A stretch of 64,000 bases of DNA from positions 310,001-374,000 of the forward strand of contig NZ_JAFVME010000005.1 of assembly GCF_018492665.1 (NCBI RefSeq), written 5' to 3'. The notes under the pieces are model-generated. The model saw nothing but the letters and a program-made list of their open reading frames with translations. It was not told the origin of the DNA and made no database searches. Positions 1 through 9,089 of this stretch are shown piece by piece. The position numbers and the translations under genes were made by a program. The DNA comes from Pedobacter sp. B4-66. Its GTDB lineage: Bacteria > Bacteroidota > Bacteroidia > Sphingobacteriales > Sphingobacteriaceae. Each line of letters starts with the position of its first letter. The stretch's first letter is position 1.

Positions 1-257
1 TTAGCAGTCTCTGCCATAAAATGTACCCCGGCAAAAACAATGATATCTGCCTCAGTTTTAGCAGCTTCCTGAGAAAGTCCTAAACTATCTCCAATATAGT
101 CTGCTATATCCTGAATATCAGGCTCCTGGTAGTAATGAGCCAATATTATCGCATTCTTTTCCTTTTTTAATTTTTCAATTTCCTCAAAAAGGTCAAGTGT
201 GGGATCGATCTTTTCATCTACAAAACCTTTTCTGTTAATTTCCTCTAAGGTGTCCAT
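1..257 (-). CDS. nadA: Quinolinate synthase NadA (N-terminal part, cut by window edge)
   Basis: Only the first ~85 residues are present; the gene runs off the left edge. The reading begins [12 protein letters not shown] and continues through [20 protein letters not shown] and [20 protein letters not shown], which is the first domain of quinolinate synthase. NadA is a cytosolic 4Fe-4S enzyme that condenses iminoaspartate with dihydroxyacetone phosphate to quinolinate in de novo NAD synthesis. The AHYYQ motif is a substrate-binding signature; the cluster cysteines lie outside the window. It is divergent from nadB, which makes its substrate, so the pair form one pathway module on either side of a 505-bp gap. 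Confidence 0.93.
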   Translation of the reverse strand, partial: MDTLEEINRKGFVDEKIDPTLDLFEEIEKLKKEKNAIILAHYYQEPDIQDIADYIGDSLGLSQEAAKTEADIIVFAGVHFMAETA

Positions 258-762
258 TTTAATGAGTTGATATTTTCTTTTTAATGTTTCGTTTTTTAAT
301 GAAGTACAAAGAACAGGATAAATTTTAATTATCTGTTTTGGAACTTTTGTAAATGTACGGAGCTTTCAACACTTCAATAAATTATAATTATTTAATATAA
401 ATAGATTTCTATTGTTTATTAGTGTGTTAGTATTGTTTAAAAGTACTTCAAAAAAATGCGTTTTTATGACTTATTAATAACTTATTAACATTTATATTAC
501 ATTTTTAACAAAAATATAGACTGATTTACAACGATATATTAATTGAAGCTAAAACTTATCAATACGAATATGTTTATTGTTAGTTGGTGAATAAAAAGTT
601 AATAACCCTAGTGTTTATGCTTAAAAATAAGTTAAAATATTGTGTCGAATTATCATTTTAGCTTAGCTTTAAACATTCAAATAAAATTGTTCTATTTATT
701 TAGACAAGTAGTTAACAATTATATCAACGTTGTTAACAAAGTAGTGGAAATAACACATTTTA
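258..762. other. AT-rich intergenic region between divergent nadA and nadB
   Basis: This 505-bp non-coding gap must hold the promoters for both nadA and nadB. It is very AT-rich with runs such as TTATTAATAACTTATTAAC. I found no perfect TAnnTTTG -7 element in the right place for either gene. The one structured element is an inverted repeat GTTAACAA/TTGTTAAC at 711-737, described separately. Short open frames crossing the nadB start (for example 642-833) have no recognisable features and look accidental. Confidence 0.7.
711..737. promoter_or_regulatory. Inverted repeat upstream of nadB, possible operator
   Basis: GTTAACAA at 711-718 and TTGTTAAC at 730-737 form a perfect 8-bp inverted repeat with an 11-bp spacer. 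Each half contains the palindrome GTTAAC and the halves are 19 bp apart start to start, near two helical turns. It lies 25 bp upstream of the nadB ATG. A regulator site is possible but not shown; in such AT-rich DNA chance is a real alternative. Confidence 0.3.
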
Positions 763-2349
763 ATGAGAAAAGTAGATTTTTTGGTCATAGGATCGGGTAT
801 TGCTGGTTTGAGCTTTGCATTGAAGGCAGCTAAACATGGTAAGGTATTAATTGTAACTAAGTCAAATGAGGACGAATCCAATACAAAATATGCCCAGGGT
901 GGAGTTGCTGTAGTTGTTGATAAAGATGATTCTTTTGAGAAACATATAGAAGATACTCTGATTGCCGGCGACGGTTTATGTGATAAACATATTGTAGAAG
1001 TAGTTGTTACTGAGGGGCCTCAGCGTATACAAGAGATCATTGACTATGGGACAAATTTTGATAGGGATGGTGCCGGCGTATATGATTTAGCTAAAGAGGG
1101 TGGGCATTCTGAACACCGTGTTTTGCACTATAAAGATGTAACAGGCTATGAAATCGAAAGTGTGTTATTAAAGCAGATTCATCAGAATGATAACATAGAG
1201 ATATTAACACATTACTTCTGTTTAGAGTTAATTACCCAACATCATCAGGGTATACATGTTGATAAAGGTAGTGAAGATATTAACTGTTATGGTATATATG
1301 CCTTTAATACAGAGCTTAACGATGTGGAAAAGATACTGGCAAATGTGACTATCATGGCTTCTGGTGGTGCCGGACACATCTATTCTAGCACAACAAATCC
1401 AGTTATTGCAACGGGTGATGGAATGGCGATGGTTTATAGAGCAAAAGGAAAAGTTAGGAATATGGAGTTTATTCAGTTCCATCCAACAGCTTTATACAAC
1501 CCTGGGGAGTATCCTGCCTTCTTAATTTCAGAGGCTGTTCGTGGTTTTGGAGGAGTACTTAGAAGGAAGAATGGTGATGAATTTATGTACGAATATGATA
1601 AGCGTGGATCATTAGCACCGAGGGATATTGTGGCGAGAGCTATAGATGCTGAAATGAAAAAATCGGGCGAGGATTTCGTTTATCTTGACATTAGAAATAG
1701 AAAAAAGGCTGATATTTTGGCTCATTTCCCTAATATATATGCTAAATGTTTATCTATAGGTATAGATATGACAAAGGATATTATACCGGTTACTCCAGCT
1801 GCTCATTACATGTGTGGTGGTATATTGGTTGATGAGTTTGGAAGATCGACTATAAAGAATTTATATGCTTGTGGAGAGTGTTCTTCTACAGGTTTACATG
1901 GTGCCAATAGATTGGCTTCTAATTCGTTACTGGAAGCTCCTGTTTTTGCACATCGTATATTTGAACATGCGGTAGCTCATTTTAAGGATAATGTGATTCC
2001 TGATAATATTCCGGAATGGAATGATCATGGAGTTACACAGTCAAATGAGGATATATTGGTTACTCATAATTTGAGAGAAACTCAGAAATTGATGAGTGAT
2101 TATGTGGGTATTGTTCGTTCTGATTTCAGGTTAGAACGGGCTATGAGACGCCTGTATTTGTTGTATCAGGAAACTGAAGATTTCTATAAAGGAAACAAGG
2201 TTTCTGTAAAACTTTGCGAGCTGAGAAATGTTATTCAAGTTGCTTTTATTGTTATAAAATCGGCAATGGCTAGAAAGGAGAGTAGAGGACTTCATTTTAC
2301 CACTGATTATCCTAAACATTTAGAACAATTAACCGATACAATTTTTTAA
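763..2349 (+). CDS. nadB: L-aspartate oxidase NadB
   Basis: A 528-residue flavoprotein, close to the ~530-540 residues usual for the family. It oxidises L-aspartate to iminoaspartate, the first step of de novo NAD synthesis, passing the product to NadA. Visible features are the N-terminal FAD dinucleotide fold (VIGSGIAGLSFALKAA, near residue 8), the TKYAQGGVAVV segment, the HSEHRVLHYKDVTG substrate region, MEFIQFHPTALY, and the GLHGANRLASNSLLEA loop of the fumarate reductase/aspartate oxidase superfamily. The C-terminal ~100 residues match the helical domain of the family. Divergent from nadA; the next gene follows after 2 bp, so the two are probably cotranscribed. Confidence 0.97.
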   Translation: MRKVDFLVIGSGIAGLSFALKAAKHGKVLIVTKSNEDESNTKYAQGGVAVVVDKDDSFEKHIEDTLIAGDGLCDKHIVEVVVTEGPQRIQEIIDYGTNFDRDGAGVYDLAKEGGHSEHRVLHYKDVTGYEIESVLLKQIHQNDNIEILTHYFCLELITQHHQGIHVDKGSEDINCYGIYAFNTELNDVEKILANVTIMASGGAGHIYSSTTNPVIATGDGMAMVYRAKGKVRNMEFIQFHPTALYNPGEYPAFLISEAVRGFGGVLRRKNGDEFMYEYDKRGSLAPRDIVARAIDAEMKKSGEDFVYLDIRNRKKADILAHFPNIYAKCLSIGIDMTKDIIPVTPAAHYMCGGILVDEFGRSTIKNLYACGECSSTGLHGANRLASNSLLEAPVFAHRIFEHAVAHFKDNVIPDNIPEWNDHGVTQSNEDILVTHNLRETQKLMSDYVGIVRSDFRLERAMRRLYLLYQETEDFYKGNKVSVKLCELRNVIQVAFIVIKSAMARKESRGLHFTTDYPKHLEQLTDTIF

Positions 2350-2351
2350 TT

Positions 2352-2861
2352 ATGCCAGTTATATTACCAGTTAAAGACGTACATCCTAAGTGGGATGAAA
2401 ATTGTTTTATTGCTCCAAATGCCACTATAGTAGGAGATGTGGTTATGGGTAAAAATTGCTCTGTTTGGTTTAATGCAGTGATTAGAGGAGATGTAAATAG
2501 TATTACTATTGGTAATGACAGCAACATTCAGGATGGTGCTGTTATTCACGCTACGTATTTAAAAGCAGCTACAAAAATAGGAAATAGAGTATCCGTTGGA
2601 CACAATGCAATCGTTCATGGTTGTACTTTGTACGACCATATATTGGTTGGTATGGGTGCTATTATAATGGACAATGCTATCGTTGAAGATTATACCATTA
2701 TTGCTGCCGGAGCGGTTGTTTTGGAGAATACTCATTGCGAAAGTGGCTTTATTTATGCCGGAACTCCTGCAAAAAAAATAAAGCCCATTACTGATGAGCA
2801 AAGGGCTTTATTAAACAAGTTGCCAGATAATTACATTATGTATTCTGACTGGTTCAGATAG
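2352..2861 (+). CDS. Gamma-carbonic-anhydrase-like hexapeptide-repeat protein
   Basis: A 169-residue left-handed beta-helix protein of the YrdA/PaaY/gamma-carbonic anhydrase group. Hexapeptide repeats run from about residue 14 (APNATIVGDVVMGKNCSVWF) to residue 130. Metal-ligand-type histidines appear in DGAVIHAT, VSVGHNAIVHGC and the turn between them, and IRGDVNSITIG is the classic family motif. Members bind zinc or iron as trimers; some are carbonic anhydrases, many have no assigned substrate. It starts 2 bp after nadB and is convergent with the next gene, 1 bp apart. The 3' coding end contains a terminator for the opposite strand (2777-2812). Confidence 0.88.
   Translation: MPVILPVKDVHPKWDENCFIAPNATIVGDVVMGKNCSVWFNAVIRGDVNSITIGNDSNIQDGAVIHATYLKAATKIGNRVSVGHNAIVHGCTLYDHILVGMGAIIMDNAIVEDYTIIAAGAVVLENTHCESGFIYAGTPAKKIKPITDEQRALLNKLPDNYIMYSDWFR
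2777..2812 (-). terminator. Intrinsic terminator of the Ig-like lipoprotein gene, inside the opposing coding sequence
   Basis: AATAAAGCCC (2777-2786) pairs perfectly with GGGCTTTATT (2803-2812) across a 16-nt loop. Read on the minus strand the stem is followed by a run of eight T, as in a good intrinsic terminator for the gene ending at 2863. On the plus strand the tail is AAACAAGT, a poor U tract. The element lies wholly within codons of the gamma-carbonic-anhydrase-like gene. Confidence 0.7.
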
Positions 2862-2862
2862 T

Positions 2863-4491
2863 TTATTCTTTAGGAATAGTAATTGTTTCATTTCTTTCCC
2901 AGTTTGGCCTTATGGATAGTTCTTTAGGCTCATTCCATATCTTTTCAGGTTGTAAGCCAAGGGGCACGTTACCTGTGTCCCATACACCATTTTTATTGGT
3001 GTCGTAAGTTATCCTTATGAAATATTTTCCGCCTTTGTAATTGCTGAAAGTTACTGTAGTATCTTGTTTTACCACTATAGTGTTTACTAGATTTTTGTTG
3101 CCATCGATAATGTCTAGAATATAGCTTTTCTGTTTTTCAGGAGGTACAATCTTAACTTTTAACGTTCCATAATCGTCTTTTTTACCAAGCTCCAAAGTTG
3201 TCTTTATTTCTTTATTTTGAGTCTTAAAAATGGCTGTAAATGCACCAGGAGCAAACTTAATATCATAGATAGTTTTTTGCTTCCAGGCATGCCTGAAATA
3301 GAAAGAGAGATGATCTAGACTATCTTTAGTTACAGTGAAATTTTTGTTATCTACAGAGTCTTCTAATAGGGTTATCTTACTGGCATCAAAACTTTCTATC
3401 GGAAAGTTGAAAGTGAATTTTAATGTTCTGCCTGGAGGTAATGCACGATTATCAAGGTTATTTATTGCTGTTAATGTTCTGGTATAGGTTTCTTTTTTAC
3501 CCCTTGTAAGCGTTGATGTTTGAAGTAATTTACCGTTTTCTTTTATACTTATTTTGGTTGAATCAAAGCTTAAATCGGTAAGCCAAATTTTTAATGAATC
3601 GTTGTTTTTGCTAAATTTGAATTTTTTTGGTGCATCTAAAGCAGGGGGATCTATTACCACAACTTCGGGGTTTTTTAGCTTTTGGTTAAAGGTAAATGTT
3701 ATACTTCCATCAGGATTTAAACGCTTGTCTAAGATTCTAAATGCTGTTGCATCTTCTCTAAATAACTTTACATTCACACTATCCATTTTTTTGGTTAGAA
3801 CTATAGAGTCCTTTATAAAACCAATATCTTCTGTACCTTGTTGATAGATTTTATCGCCATTTTTCTCTTTTAAAACGTACAATTTGTAGGTATCACTTCT
3901 TAAATTATTTAAGCTATAATAACCGCTACTATCTGTTAATGTATATATTGAGGGTTTTCCTTTACCAAAAAGCGTATCTCTGTTTAGTGGAAGGATGAAA
4001 GCAACTGCATCTAGCTCCGGCTCTCCTGTTAATGAATTTGTAACTTTCCCTTTGATCGATAATGAATCCAGCTTTGGACCTGTAGAGAATACATAAGTTA
4101 AATTTTTAACCGGATTGGATTCGTTCACGTCAGCAATAGCTTTTCCGAAATTTAAAGTATAGGTGGTATTTTTTTCCAGACTATCTGGAAAGGTGATTTC
4201 TAATTTTTTTCCTTTCGTTTTTAAAACTGGAGGTTTAGGCATTTCCGGTGAAACAGAAAACTCTTTAAACTCATTCTGTATCTTAAAATATTCGTCAAAT
4301 TCAATGACAACTTTTTTGGCTGTGAAATTTGTAGTCAGATCTTTTGGTTCCATTTTTAAAACCTTAGGTGGGGTAGTGTCTCTTGGACCTCCCTGGGGCT
4401 GTTGAATACTTGCACAGCTATAAATTAAGGCAATTAGTAAAAATAGAGCTGTGAAATTTCTTATTAAAACTATGTTGGTGTTATTAGCCAT
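2863..4491 (-). CDS. Ig-like domain-containing lipoprotein
   Basis: A 542-residue predicted lipoprotein: a hydrophobic signal followed by lipobox LIYSC at about residue 26, then the low-complexity QQPQGGPRDTTPPKV typical of a conserved Bacteroidota group. Residues ~40-135 resemble a bacterial Ig-like (Big_5/SbsA-like) domain with the phrase NTTYTLNFGKAIADVNESNP. A carboxypeptidase-regulatory-like segment (DSSGYYSLNNLRSDTYKLYV) sits near residue 190, and the C-terminus has DTNKNGVWDTGNV, similar to calcium-binding loops. Probably attached to the outer membrane or periplasmic side; the precise role is unknown. It is separated from upstream mnmG by 143 bp and ends against the convergent gene. 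Confidence 0.8.
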   Translation of the reverse strand: MANNTNIVLIRNFTALFLLIALIYSCASIQQPQGGPRDTTPPKVLKMEPKDLTTNFTAKKVVIEFDEYFKIQNEFKEFSVSPEMPKPPVLKTKGKKLEITFPDSLEKNTTYTLNFGKAIADVNESNPVKNLTYVFSTGPKLDSLSIKGKVTNSLTGEPELDAVAFILPLNRDTLFGKGKPSIYTLTDSSGYYSLNNLRSDTYKLYVLKEKNGDKIYQQGTEDIGFIKDSIVLTKKMDSVNVKLFREDATAFRILDKRLNPDGSITFTFNQKLKNPEVVVIDPPALDAPKKFKFSKNNDSLKIWLTDLSFDSTKISIKENGKLLQTSTLTRGKKETYTRTLTAINNLDNRALPPGRTLKFTFNFPIESFDASKITLLEDSVDNKNFTVTKDSLDHLSFYFRHAWKQKTIYDIKFAPGAFTAIFKTQNKEIKTTLELGKKDDYGTLKVKIVPPEKQKSYILDIIDGNKNLVNTIVVKQDTTVTFSNYKGGKYFIRITYDTNKNGVWDTGNVPLGLQPEKIWNEPKELSIRPNWERNETITIPKE

Positions 4492-4551
4492 TTATATGAG
4501 TTGTATTGAAATTGAACCTTTTTTTAATGGATATTATTAAAACTTTTTAAA

Positions 4552-4594
4552 AGTGTCTTAAATCGCCTTAAAATAAGTCTGTTTTTAAGACACT
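4552..4594. terminator. Inverted repeat between mnmG and the lipoprotein gene, possible terminator
   Basis: AGTGTCTTAAA (4552-4562) and TTTAAGACACT (4584-4594) are perfect 11-bp complements around a 21-nt loop. It lies 40 bp beyond the mnmG stop. There is no convincing U tract in the mnmG direction, so it may be a weak terminator, an RNA-end stabiliser or a protein site. Confidence 0.4.
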
Positions 4595-4634
4595 CTATTG
4601 GTATTTAAATTATTATTATACAGTTAGTTACGTC

Positions 4635-6497
4635 TTATTTGCTGATATGAACCATTAGAACTGATATATCGGATGGCGAAACTCCTGAAATTCGGGATGC
4701 CTGACCAAGAGTTCTTGGTTTTATCTTCAATAATTTTTCTCTGGCCTCTTTTGATAAAGATACTAATTGTGAATAGTCAAAATTTGGATTGATGTCTTTG
4801 TCTTCCATCTTTTGCATTTTATTTACAATTTCCTGTTCTTTTTCAAAATAGCTTTCGTACTTGATTTTTATTTCAGCTTGCTCAATGGTTTCTTTATCGA
4901 ACTGATCTAAGAACTCATTGAAGTTAGGATTAACAGTTCTTATGTCATTTATGCCAACTTGTGGGCGACTTAATAGGTTAAATACCTTAACCGTCTGATT
5001 TAGAGTACTTGTGCCTAATTCTTCTAAAAGGGCATTAGCTTGAACCATGTCAATTGCCTGTTTTTTAGAGAATTCGACAATTGCGTCAGAGTTTGCTACT
5101 TTTTTCTTTACAAGATCTAAGCGCTCGTCGTTTATTAAACCAAGACTGTGACCAATAGGGGAGAGTCTGATGTCTGCATTATCTTGTCTAAGCAAAAGTC
5201 TGTGTTCTGCTCTTGAAGTGAACATTCTATAAGGCTCTTCGGTTCCTTTAGTTACAAGGTCATCTATTAAAACACCAATATAGGATTCAGAACGTTTCAT
5301 GATAAGTTCATGTTTGTCTTTTACCTTCTGATGTGCATTGATTCCGGCTATAAAACCCTGACTAGCAGCCTCTTCATATCCTGTAGTGCCATTTATTTGG
5401 CCTGCAAAGAACAGATTATGGATCAATTTAGTCTCAAGAGTTAACGACAATTGGGTAGGTGGAAAGTAGTCGTATTCTATGGCATATCCAGGTCTGAACA
5501 TCTTGGCATTTTCAAATCCAGGTATCTTGGTTAGTGCTTTATACTGTACATCTTCAGGTAAGGAAGTAGAGAATCCATTAACGTATATCTCACAGGTATT
5601 CCATCCCTCAGGCTCTACAAATATTTGATGTCTTTCGCGCTCAGCAAACCTATTGATTTTATCTTCAATTGAAGGACAATATCTAGGACCTAATCCTTTG
5701 ATGCGTCCTGTAAACATTGGAGACTTTTCGAATCCTTCTTTTAAGGTCTCATGAACTTCTGAGTTGGTATATGTAATCCAGCAACAGCGTTGTTCGGTTG
5801 GCCTGGCTACATTGGTATAGGAGAAGCGGCCAGGGTTTTCGTCGCCCCACTGTTCTTCCATTACACTGTAATTTAAAGAGCGGCCATCTATGCGGGGTGG
5901 GGTACCAGTTTTCATTCTGCCGGCTTCAAATCCTAACTCTGTAAGTTGTTCAGTTATTCCGGTTGCTGCCTTTTCTCCTGTGCGACCACCACCAAATTTC
6001 TTCTCTCCAACATGGATAACCCCATTTAAAAATGTGCCATTTGTAAGCACAACTGACTTGCTTTTTATCTCAACTCCTAGTGAAGTTTTAACTCCGATTA
6101 CAGTGTTGTTTTTAATAATTAGACTGCTAACCATGTCTTGCCAGAAGTCTACATTTGGAGTGCGCTCTAAAGCTAAGCGCCATTCTTCTGCAAATCTTTT
6201 GCGATCATTTTGAGTTCTTGGGCTCCACATAGCCGGACCTTTTGAAAGGTTTAGCATACGAAATTGAAGAGTTGTCTTGTCGCTGATGATGCCAGAGTAG
6301 CCACCCATCGCGTCAATTTCTCTAACGATTTGTCCTTTTGCTACTCCACCCATTGCGGGATTGCAACTCATTTGTGCGATGGTTTCCATGTTCATTGTAA
6401 TCAATAAAACAGAGGAGCCAAGGTTTGCTGCTGCTGCTGCAGCTTCACAACCTGCGTGTCCTGCACCGACAACAATTACATCATATTCATTAAACAT
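4635..6497 (-). CDS. mnmG: tRNA uridine-5-carboxymethylaminomethyl(34) synthesis enzyme MnmG
   Basis: A 620-residue FAD enzyme of normal length. With MnmE it installs the carboxymethylaminomethyl group on the wobble uridine of several tRNAs in the cytosol. Visible are the FAD-binding motif [16 protein letters not shown] at the N-terminus, [20 protein letters not shown], the second nucleotide motif [47 protein letters not shown] and the [18 protein letters not shown] segment; the C-terminal helical domain that contacts MnmE is intact. The leader carries two parS-like sites and a -7 promoter element. MnmE is not in the window. Confidence 0.97.
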   Translation of the reverse strand: MFNEYDVIVVGAGHAGCEAAAAAANLGSSVLLITMNMETIAQMSCNPAMGGVAKGQIVREIDAMGGYSGIISDKTTLQFRMLNLSKGPAMWSPRTQNDRKRFAEEWRLALERTPNVDFWQDMVSSLIIKNNTVIGVKTSLGVEIKSKSVVLTNGTFLNGVIHVGEKKFGGGRTGEKAATGITEQLTELGFEAGRMKTGTPPRIDGRSLNYSVMEEQWGDENPGRFSYTNVARPTEQRCCWITYTNSEVHETLKEGFEKSPMFTGRIKGLGPRYCPSIEDKINRFAERERHQIFVEPEGWNTCEIYVNGFSTSLPEDVQYKALTKIPGFENAKMFRPGYAIEYDYFPPTQLSLTLETKLIHNLFFAGQINGTTGYEEAASQGFIAGINAHQKVKDKHELIMKRSESYIGVLIDDLVTKGTEEPYRMFTSRAEHRLLLRQDNADIRLSPIGHSLGLINDERLDLVKKKVANSDAIVEFSKKQAIDMVQANALLEELGTSTLNQTVKVFNLLSRPQVGINDIRTVNPNFNEFLDQFDKETIEQAEIKIKYESYFEKEQEIVNKMQKMEDKDINPNFDYSQLVSLSKEAREKLLKIKPRTLGQASRISGVSPSDISVLMVHISK

Positions 6498-6515
6498 AGC
6501 TTAGTATATTTTGTG

Positions 6516-6566
6516 TGTTCCACGTGAAACTCTGAGCTCTCTGGAGCGATTGTTTCACGTGGAACG
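6516..6566. promoter_or_regulatory. Two parS-like sites in inverted arrangement upstream of mnmG
   Basis: TGTTCCACGTGAAACT (6516-6531) and TGTTTCACGTGGAACG (6551-6566) each match the bacterial parS consensus TGTTNCACGTGAAACA closely: 15 of 16 for the first, and 15 of 16 for the second read on the minus strand. They also form a perfect 14-bp inverted repeat with each other (6517-6530 with 6552-6565, 21-nt spacer). parS sites bind ParB for chromosome segregation and often lie near gidA/mnmG in other bacteria. Because the likely start of transcription is near 6566, the same repeat could fold as a hairpin in the mnmG leader. Which role applies is inference. Confidence 0.6.
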
Positions 6567-6572
6567 TGTTTA

Positions 6573-6580
6573 CAAAGATA
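6573..6580 (-). promoter_or_regulatory. -7 promoter element of mnmG
   Basis: On the minus strand this reads TATCTTTG, a perfect match to the Bacteroidota -7 element TAnnTTTG. I see no clear TTTG at -33. Transcription would begin near 6566, at the outer edge of the paired CACGTG repeat. Confidence 0.55.
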
Positions 6581-6828
6581 TTAATTAAAGATTCGTTAGG
6601 GCGCGTTAAATCGGCTCTAGTACGTGTGTTTAATTTTAAAATAGCGTTTAAAAAGGTCTTTTTAGGGGTGTTTGAGATAATTGATCCCTGTGTTGAATAA
6701 GTTCTTTTGATTTTTGAATCATGCGTGGAACCGCTGTTTGCACACAATGATTTAGCATTCGGCGAAGCTATTTCGACGGTGTTCAATTTTAAAAAACAGA
6801 TTTCATTTATCCTTTTCATCGTCATTTT

Positions 6829-8691
6829 TTATTTTTCAGAAAGCGTTAACCATCTCTCCATTACAACATCCATTTCACTGTTTAAGCTTTCAATAGATTT
6901 GGTTACAGCTTGAATTTCGATATAATTAGCGCTGTCAATTTCTAAAAGGGATTGAGTTAGCTTTTCAACTTCAGATTCAATTTGAGGAATCCTTGATTCA
7001 AGATCTTCCAATTCTTTCTGCTCCTTGTAGCTTAATTTTTTTTGAGCAACTGGGGTAGGAGTAGAGATTTGAGTTTCTTTCTTTTTTACTTCTGGTTTTT
7101 CTTTTGCAGCATCAAGACTCAGTCTGTATTCTGAATAGTTTCCATTATAAATGGTTACCTCTCCGTTTCCTTCCATAATGAATAATTGCTCGCTCATCTT
7201 ATCTAGCAAGTATCTATCATGGGAAACAAGAATTAATACACCAGGGAAGTTCTCAAGAAATTCTTCAAGCACATTTAACGTGTCGATATCAAGATCGTTT
7301 GTTGGCTCATCCAAAATTAGGAAATTTGGGTTTTGCATTAAGACTTTCATCAGGTGCAAACGTTTTTTTTCGCCCCCGCTTAATTTCTCAACCATGCCAT
7401 GTTGTTTCTTCGGCGGGAAGAGGAATAAGGTTAAAAGTGCGGAAGCGGAGATCGTTTGTCCGTCTGCCATTTTAATATATTCGGCATCAGATTTTACAAT
7501 ATCAATAACACGTTCTTTTTCATTGAAGGCTAAACCCCCTTGTTTATAGTAACCATAAACAGTAGTTTCTCCTGTGCTAACTTTACCTTTTTCAGGTTTA
7601 AGAAAACCGGTGATGATATTTAATAATGTAGATTTTCCTGTTCCATTTTTACCGGCCAAGCCAATTCTATCTGCGCGTTTAAAAGTATAACTGAAATCGT
7701 TTATGATTTTTTTATCATCAAATGACTGACCGATATGATCTAACTCAAGAATTTTGTTTCCCTGACGTGCCATTTTTACATTTAAAGTAATGCTTTGATT
7801 GTCAGTTCTTTGCTTGGTTTTGCTGTCTAAGTCGTAAAATGCGTCAATTCTAGCTTGAGATTTAGTTCCGCGGGCCTGTGGCATCCTCCTCATCCACTCT
7901 AATTCTTTCTTTAAAAGATTTTTGTTCTTTTGAAAAGTGCTTTCGTCGGCAGCTTCTCTTTCAAATTTCTTTTCAAGGAAGTAAGCATAGTTGCCATTGT
8001 AGTTATATATTTTACCTCTATCTAGCTCAACGATTGTGTTACATACATTATCCAGGAAGTAACGATCATGCGTAACCAAAAGGATTGTTTTGTTCCCTGA
8101 GGTAAGCAATTTCTCTAACCATTCAATTGTATCTATATCCAAGTGATTGGTAGGCTCATCTAATACATAGATCTCAGGATCTTCTATAAGTAGTTTCGCT
8201 AACGCTAAGCGCTTTTTCTGTCCACCGGATAGGGTAGATATCTGCTGTTGCAAATGATTAATGCCCATTCGGCTTAAGATTGTTTTTATCTCATGCTCAT
8301 ATTCCCATGCATTGTGTTCGCTTAACTCTTCGTACAGGCGATTTAATGTTTTTTCGTCTGGGTTAGGGTCTTCAATTAGCTCTTCATATTCTTTTATGAG
8401 CTGTTGTTGTTTATTTTCTAGTGAAAAAATAAAGTCACTAATGGAATAACCGTCAGGAAATGAGGGCTCCTGATCAAGAAATCCGATTTTTACGGATTTA
8501 TTCTTTACAATTTTTCCTTCCAATGGAGAAAATCTTTCGGCAAGAAGTTTTAACAAGGTGCTTTTTCCAGCACCGTTAATACCTACCAACGCAACGCGTT
8601 GCCCACTTTGGATTCCAAGGGTTAAGTTTTTAAATAGCCATTCGTCGTGATAAGCATGGCCTAAATTTTCGGCTGCAATAAGTGTGCTCAA
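6829..8691 (-). CDS. ABC-F family ATP-binding protein (Uup-like)
   Basis: A 620-residue soluble protein with two ABC ATPase domains and no membrane segments. The first has Walker A GINGAGKST near residue 37, signature LSGGQKKRLALAK and Walker B VLDEPTNHLD; the second has GKNGTGKST, LSGGEKKRLHLMK and LILDEPTNDLD. A ~80-residue linker lies between them and a charged coiled-coil tail (from ~residue 540) resembles that of Uup. ABC-F proteins act at the ribosome or on nucleic acid; the substrate here is not determinable. The only sensible start is TTG at 8691 (MSTLIAAENLGH), since no in-frame ATG lies ahead of the first ABC domain. Confidence 0.92.
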   Translation of the reverse strand: MSTLIAAENLGHAYHDEWLFKNLTLGIQSGQRVALVGINGAGKSTLLKLLAERFSPLEGKIVKNKSVKIGFLDQEPSFPDGYSISDFIFSLENKQQQLIKEYEELIEDPNPDEKTLNRLYEELSEHNAWEYEHEIKTILSRMGINHLQQQISTLSGGQKKRLALAKLLIEDPEIYVLDEPTNHLDIDTIEWLEKLLTSGNKTILLVTHDRYFLDNVCNTIVELDRGKIYNYNGNYAYFLEKKFEREAADESTFQKNKNLLKKELEWMRRMPQARGTKSQARIDAFYDLDSKTKQRTDNQSITLNVKMARQGNKILELDHIGQSFDDKKIINDFSYTFKRADRIGLAGKNGTGKSTLLNIITGFLKPEKGKVSTGETTVYGYYKQGGLAFNEKERVIDIVKSDAEYIKMADGQTISASALLTLFLFPPKKQHGMVEKLSGGEKKRLHLMKVLMQNPNFLILDEPTNDLDIDTLNVLEEFLENFPGVLILVSHDRYLLDKMSEQLFIMEGNGEVTIYNGNYSEYRLSLDAAKEKPEVKKKETQISTPTPVAQKKLSYKEQKELEDLESRIPQIESEVEKLTQSLLEIDSANYIEIQAVTKSIESLNSEMDVVMERWLTLSEK

Positions 8692-9089
8692 AGTCTGTGT
8701 TTAACGATATTAGAGATAAGAAATTACTACAAAAGTAAGCAATAATTATTTGGTATGTAGTTGGTCCTATTTAATATAAAGGATTTTGATCTCCAACAAA
8801 CATAAGTCTTAGTACTTAATGTAACAGAAAAGTTGCATAATGCTTAAGGAATAAAATTTAAAACAGATTTTGCAGACAAATAGCCCTAAAAAATGACATT
8901 TATAGCTTGCTTTGGCTGCAATAATTGTAGCAGTTCCAATGTCTTTATCAGAAAAGCATCAAAGCGCCTTAAAGGGCTTAAAAATGGCCTAAAATGGCCT
9001 TTACGTTTTTTAGTGAAAAATGAAGATTTGGTGCTCGTTTTTGACCGAAGAATCCGGCGATTTGATCAAAATATAATTTAGAATGAATC
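8692..9089. other. Intergenic region between ybeY and the ABC-F gene
   Basis: This 398-bp gap has the ABC-F promoter element close to 8730 and, further right, a lightly repetitive stretch around 8961-9003 that includes the 10-bp direct repeat AAAATGGCCT at 8981-8990 and 8991-9000. A 62-codon frame at 8893-9081 looks accidental (no family-like sequence, composition of non-coding DNA). I see no RNA gene. Confidence 0.6.
8730..8737 (-). promoter_or_regulatory. -7 promoter element of the ABC-F gene
   Basis: On the minus strand it reads TACTTTTG, matching TAnnTTTG. It lies 38 bp upstream of the TTG start. No clear -33 TTG was found at the usual distance. Confidence 0.45.

Larger units (their letters stand above)
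6498..6828. other. Intergenic region carrying the mnmG leader
   Basis: A 331-bp gap between two minus-strand genes. Its mnmG-proximal end holds the CACGTG-centred paired repeat (6516-6566) and a -7 element (6573-6580). The remainder shows no recognisable gene. A 111-codon open frame on the minus strand covers it (6490-6825), but it spans the promoter and the repeat, overlaps the mnmG start and has no family-like features, so I treat it as non-coding. Confidence 0.6.

Noticed and set aside
642..833. 63-codon frame upstream of nadB
   Set aside because: It overlaps the nadB start in another frame and is AT-rich non-coding in composition.
6490..6825. 111-codon open frame on the minus strand covering the mnmG leader
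   Set aside because: It runs through the promoter and the paired repeat, overlaps the mnmG start, and its translation shows no family features.
8893..9081. 62-codon open frame in the ybeY/ABC-F gap
   Set aside because: Low-complexity, no recognisable domain, and placed over repetitive intergenic sequence.
6498..9089. Chromosome origin near the parS-like sites
   Set aside because: I saw no cluster of DnaA boxes (TTATCCACA) or dnaA/dnaN genes, so the origin is not claimed.
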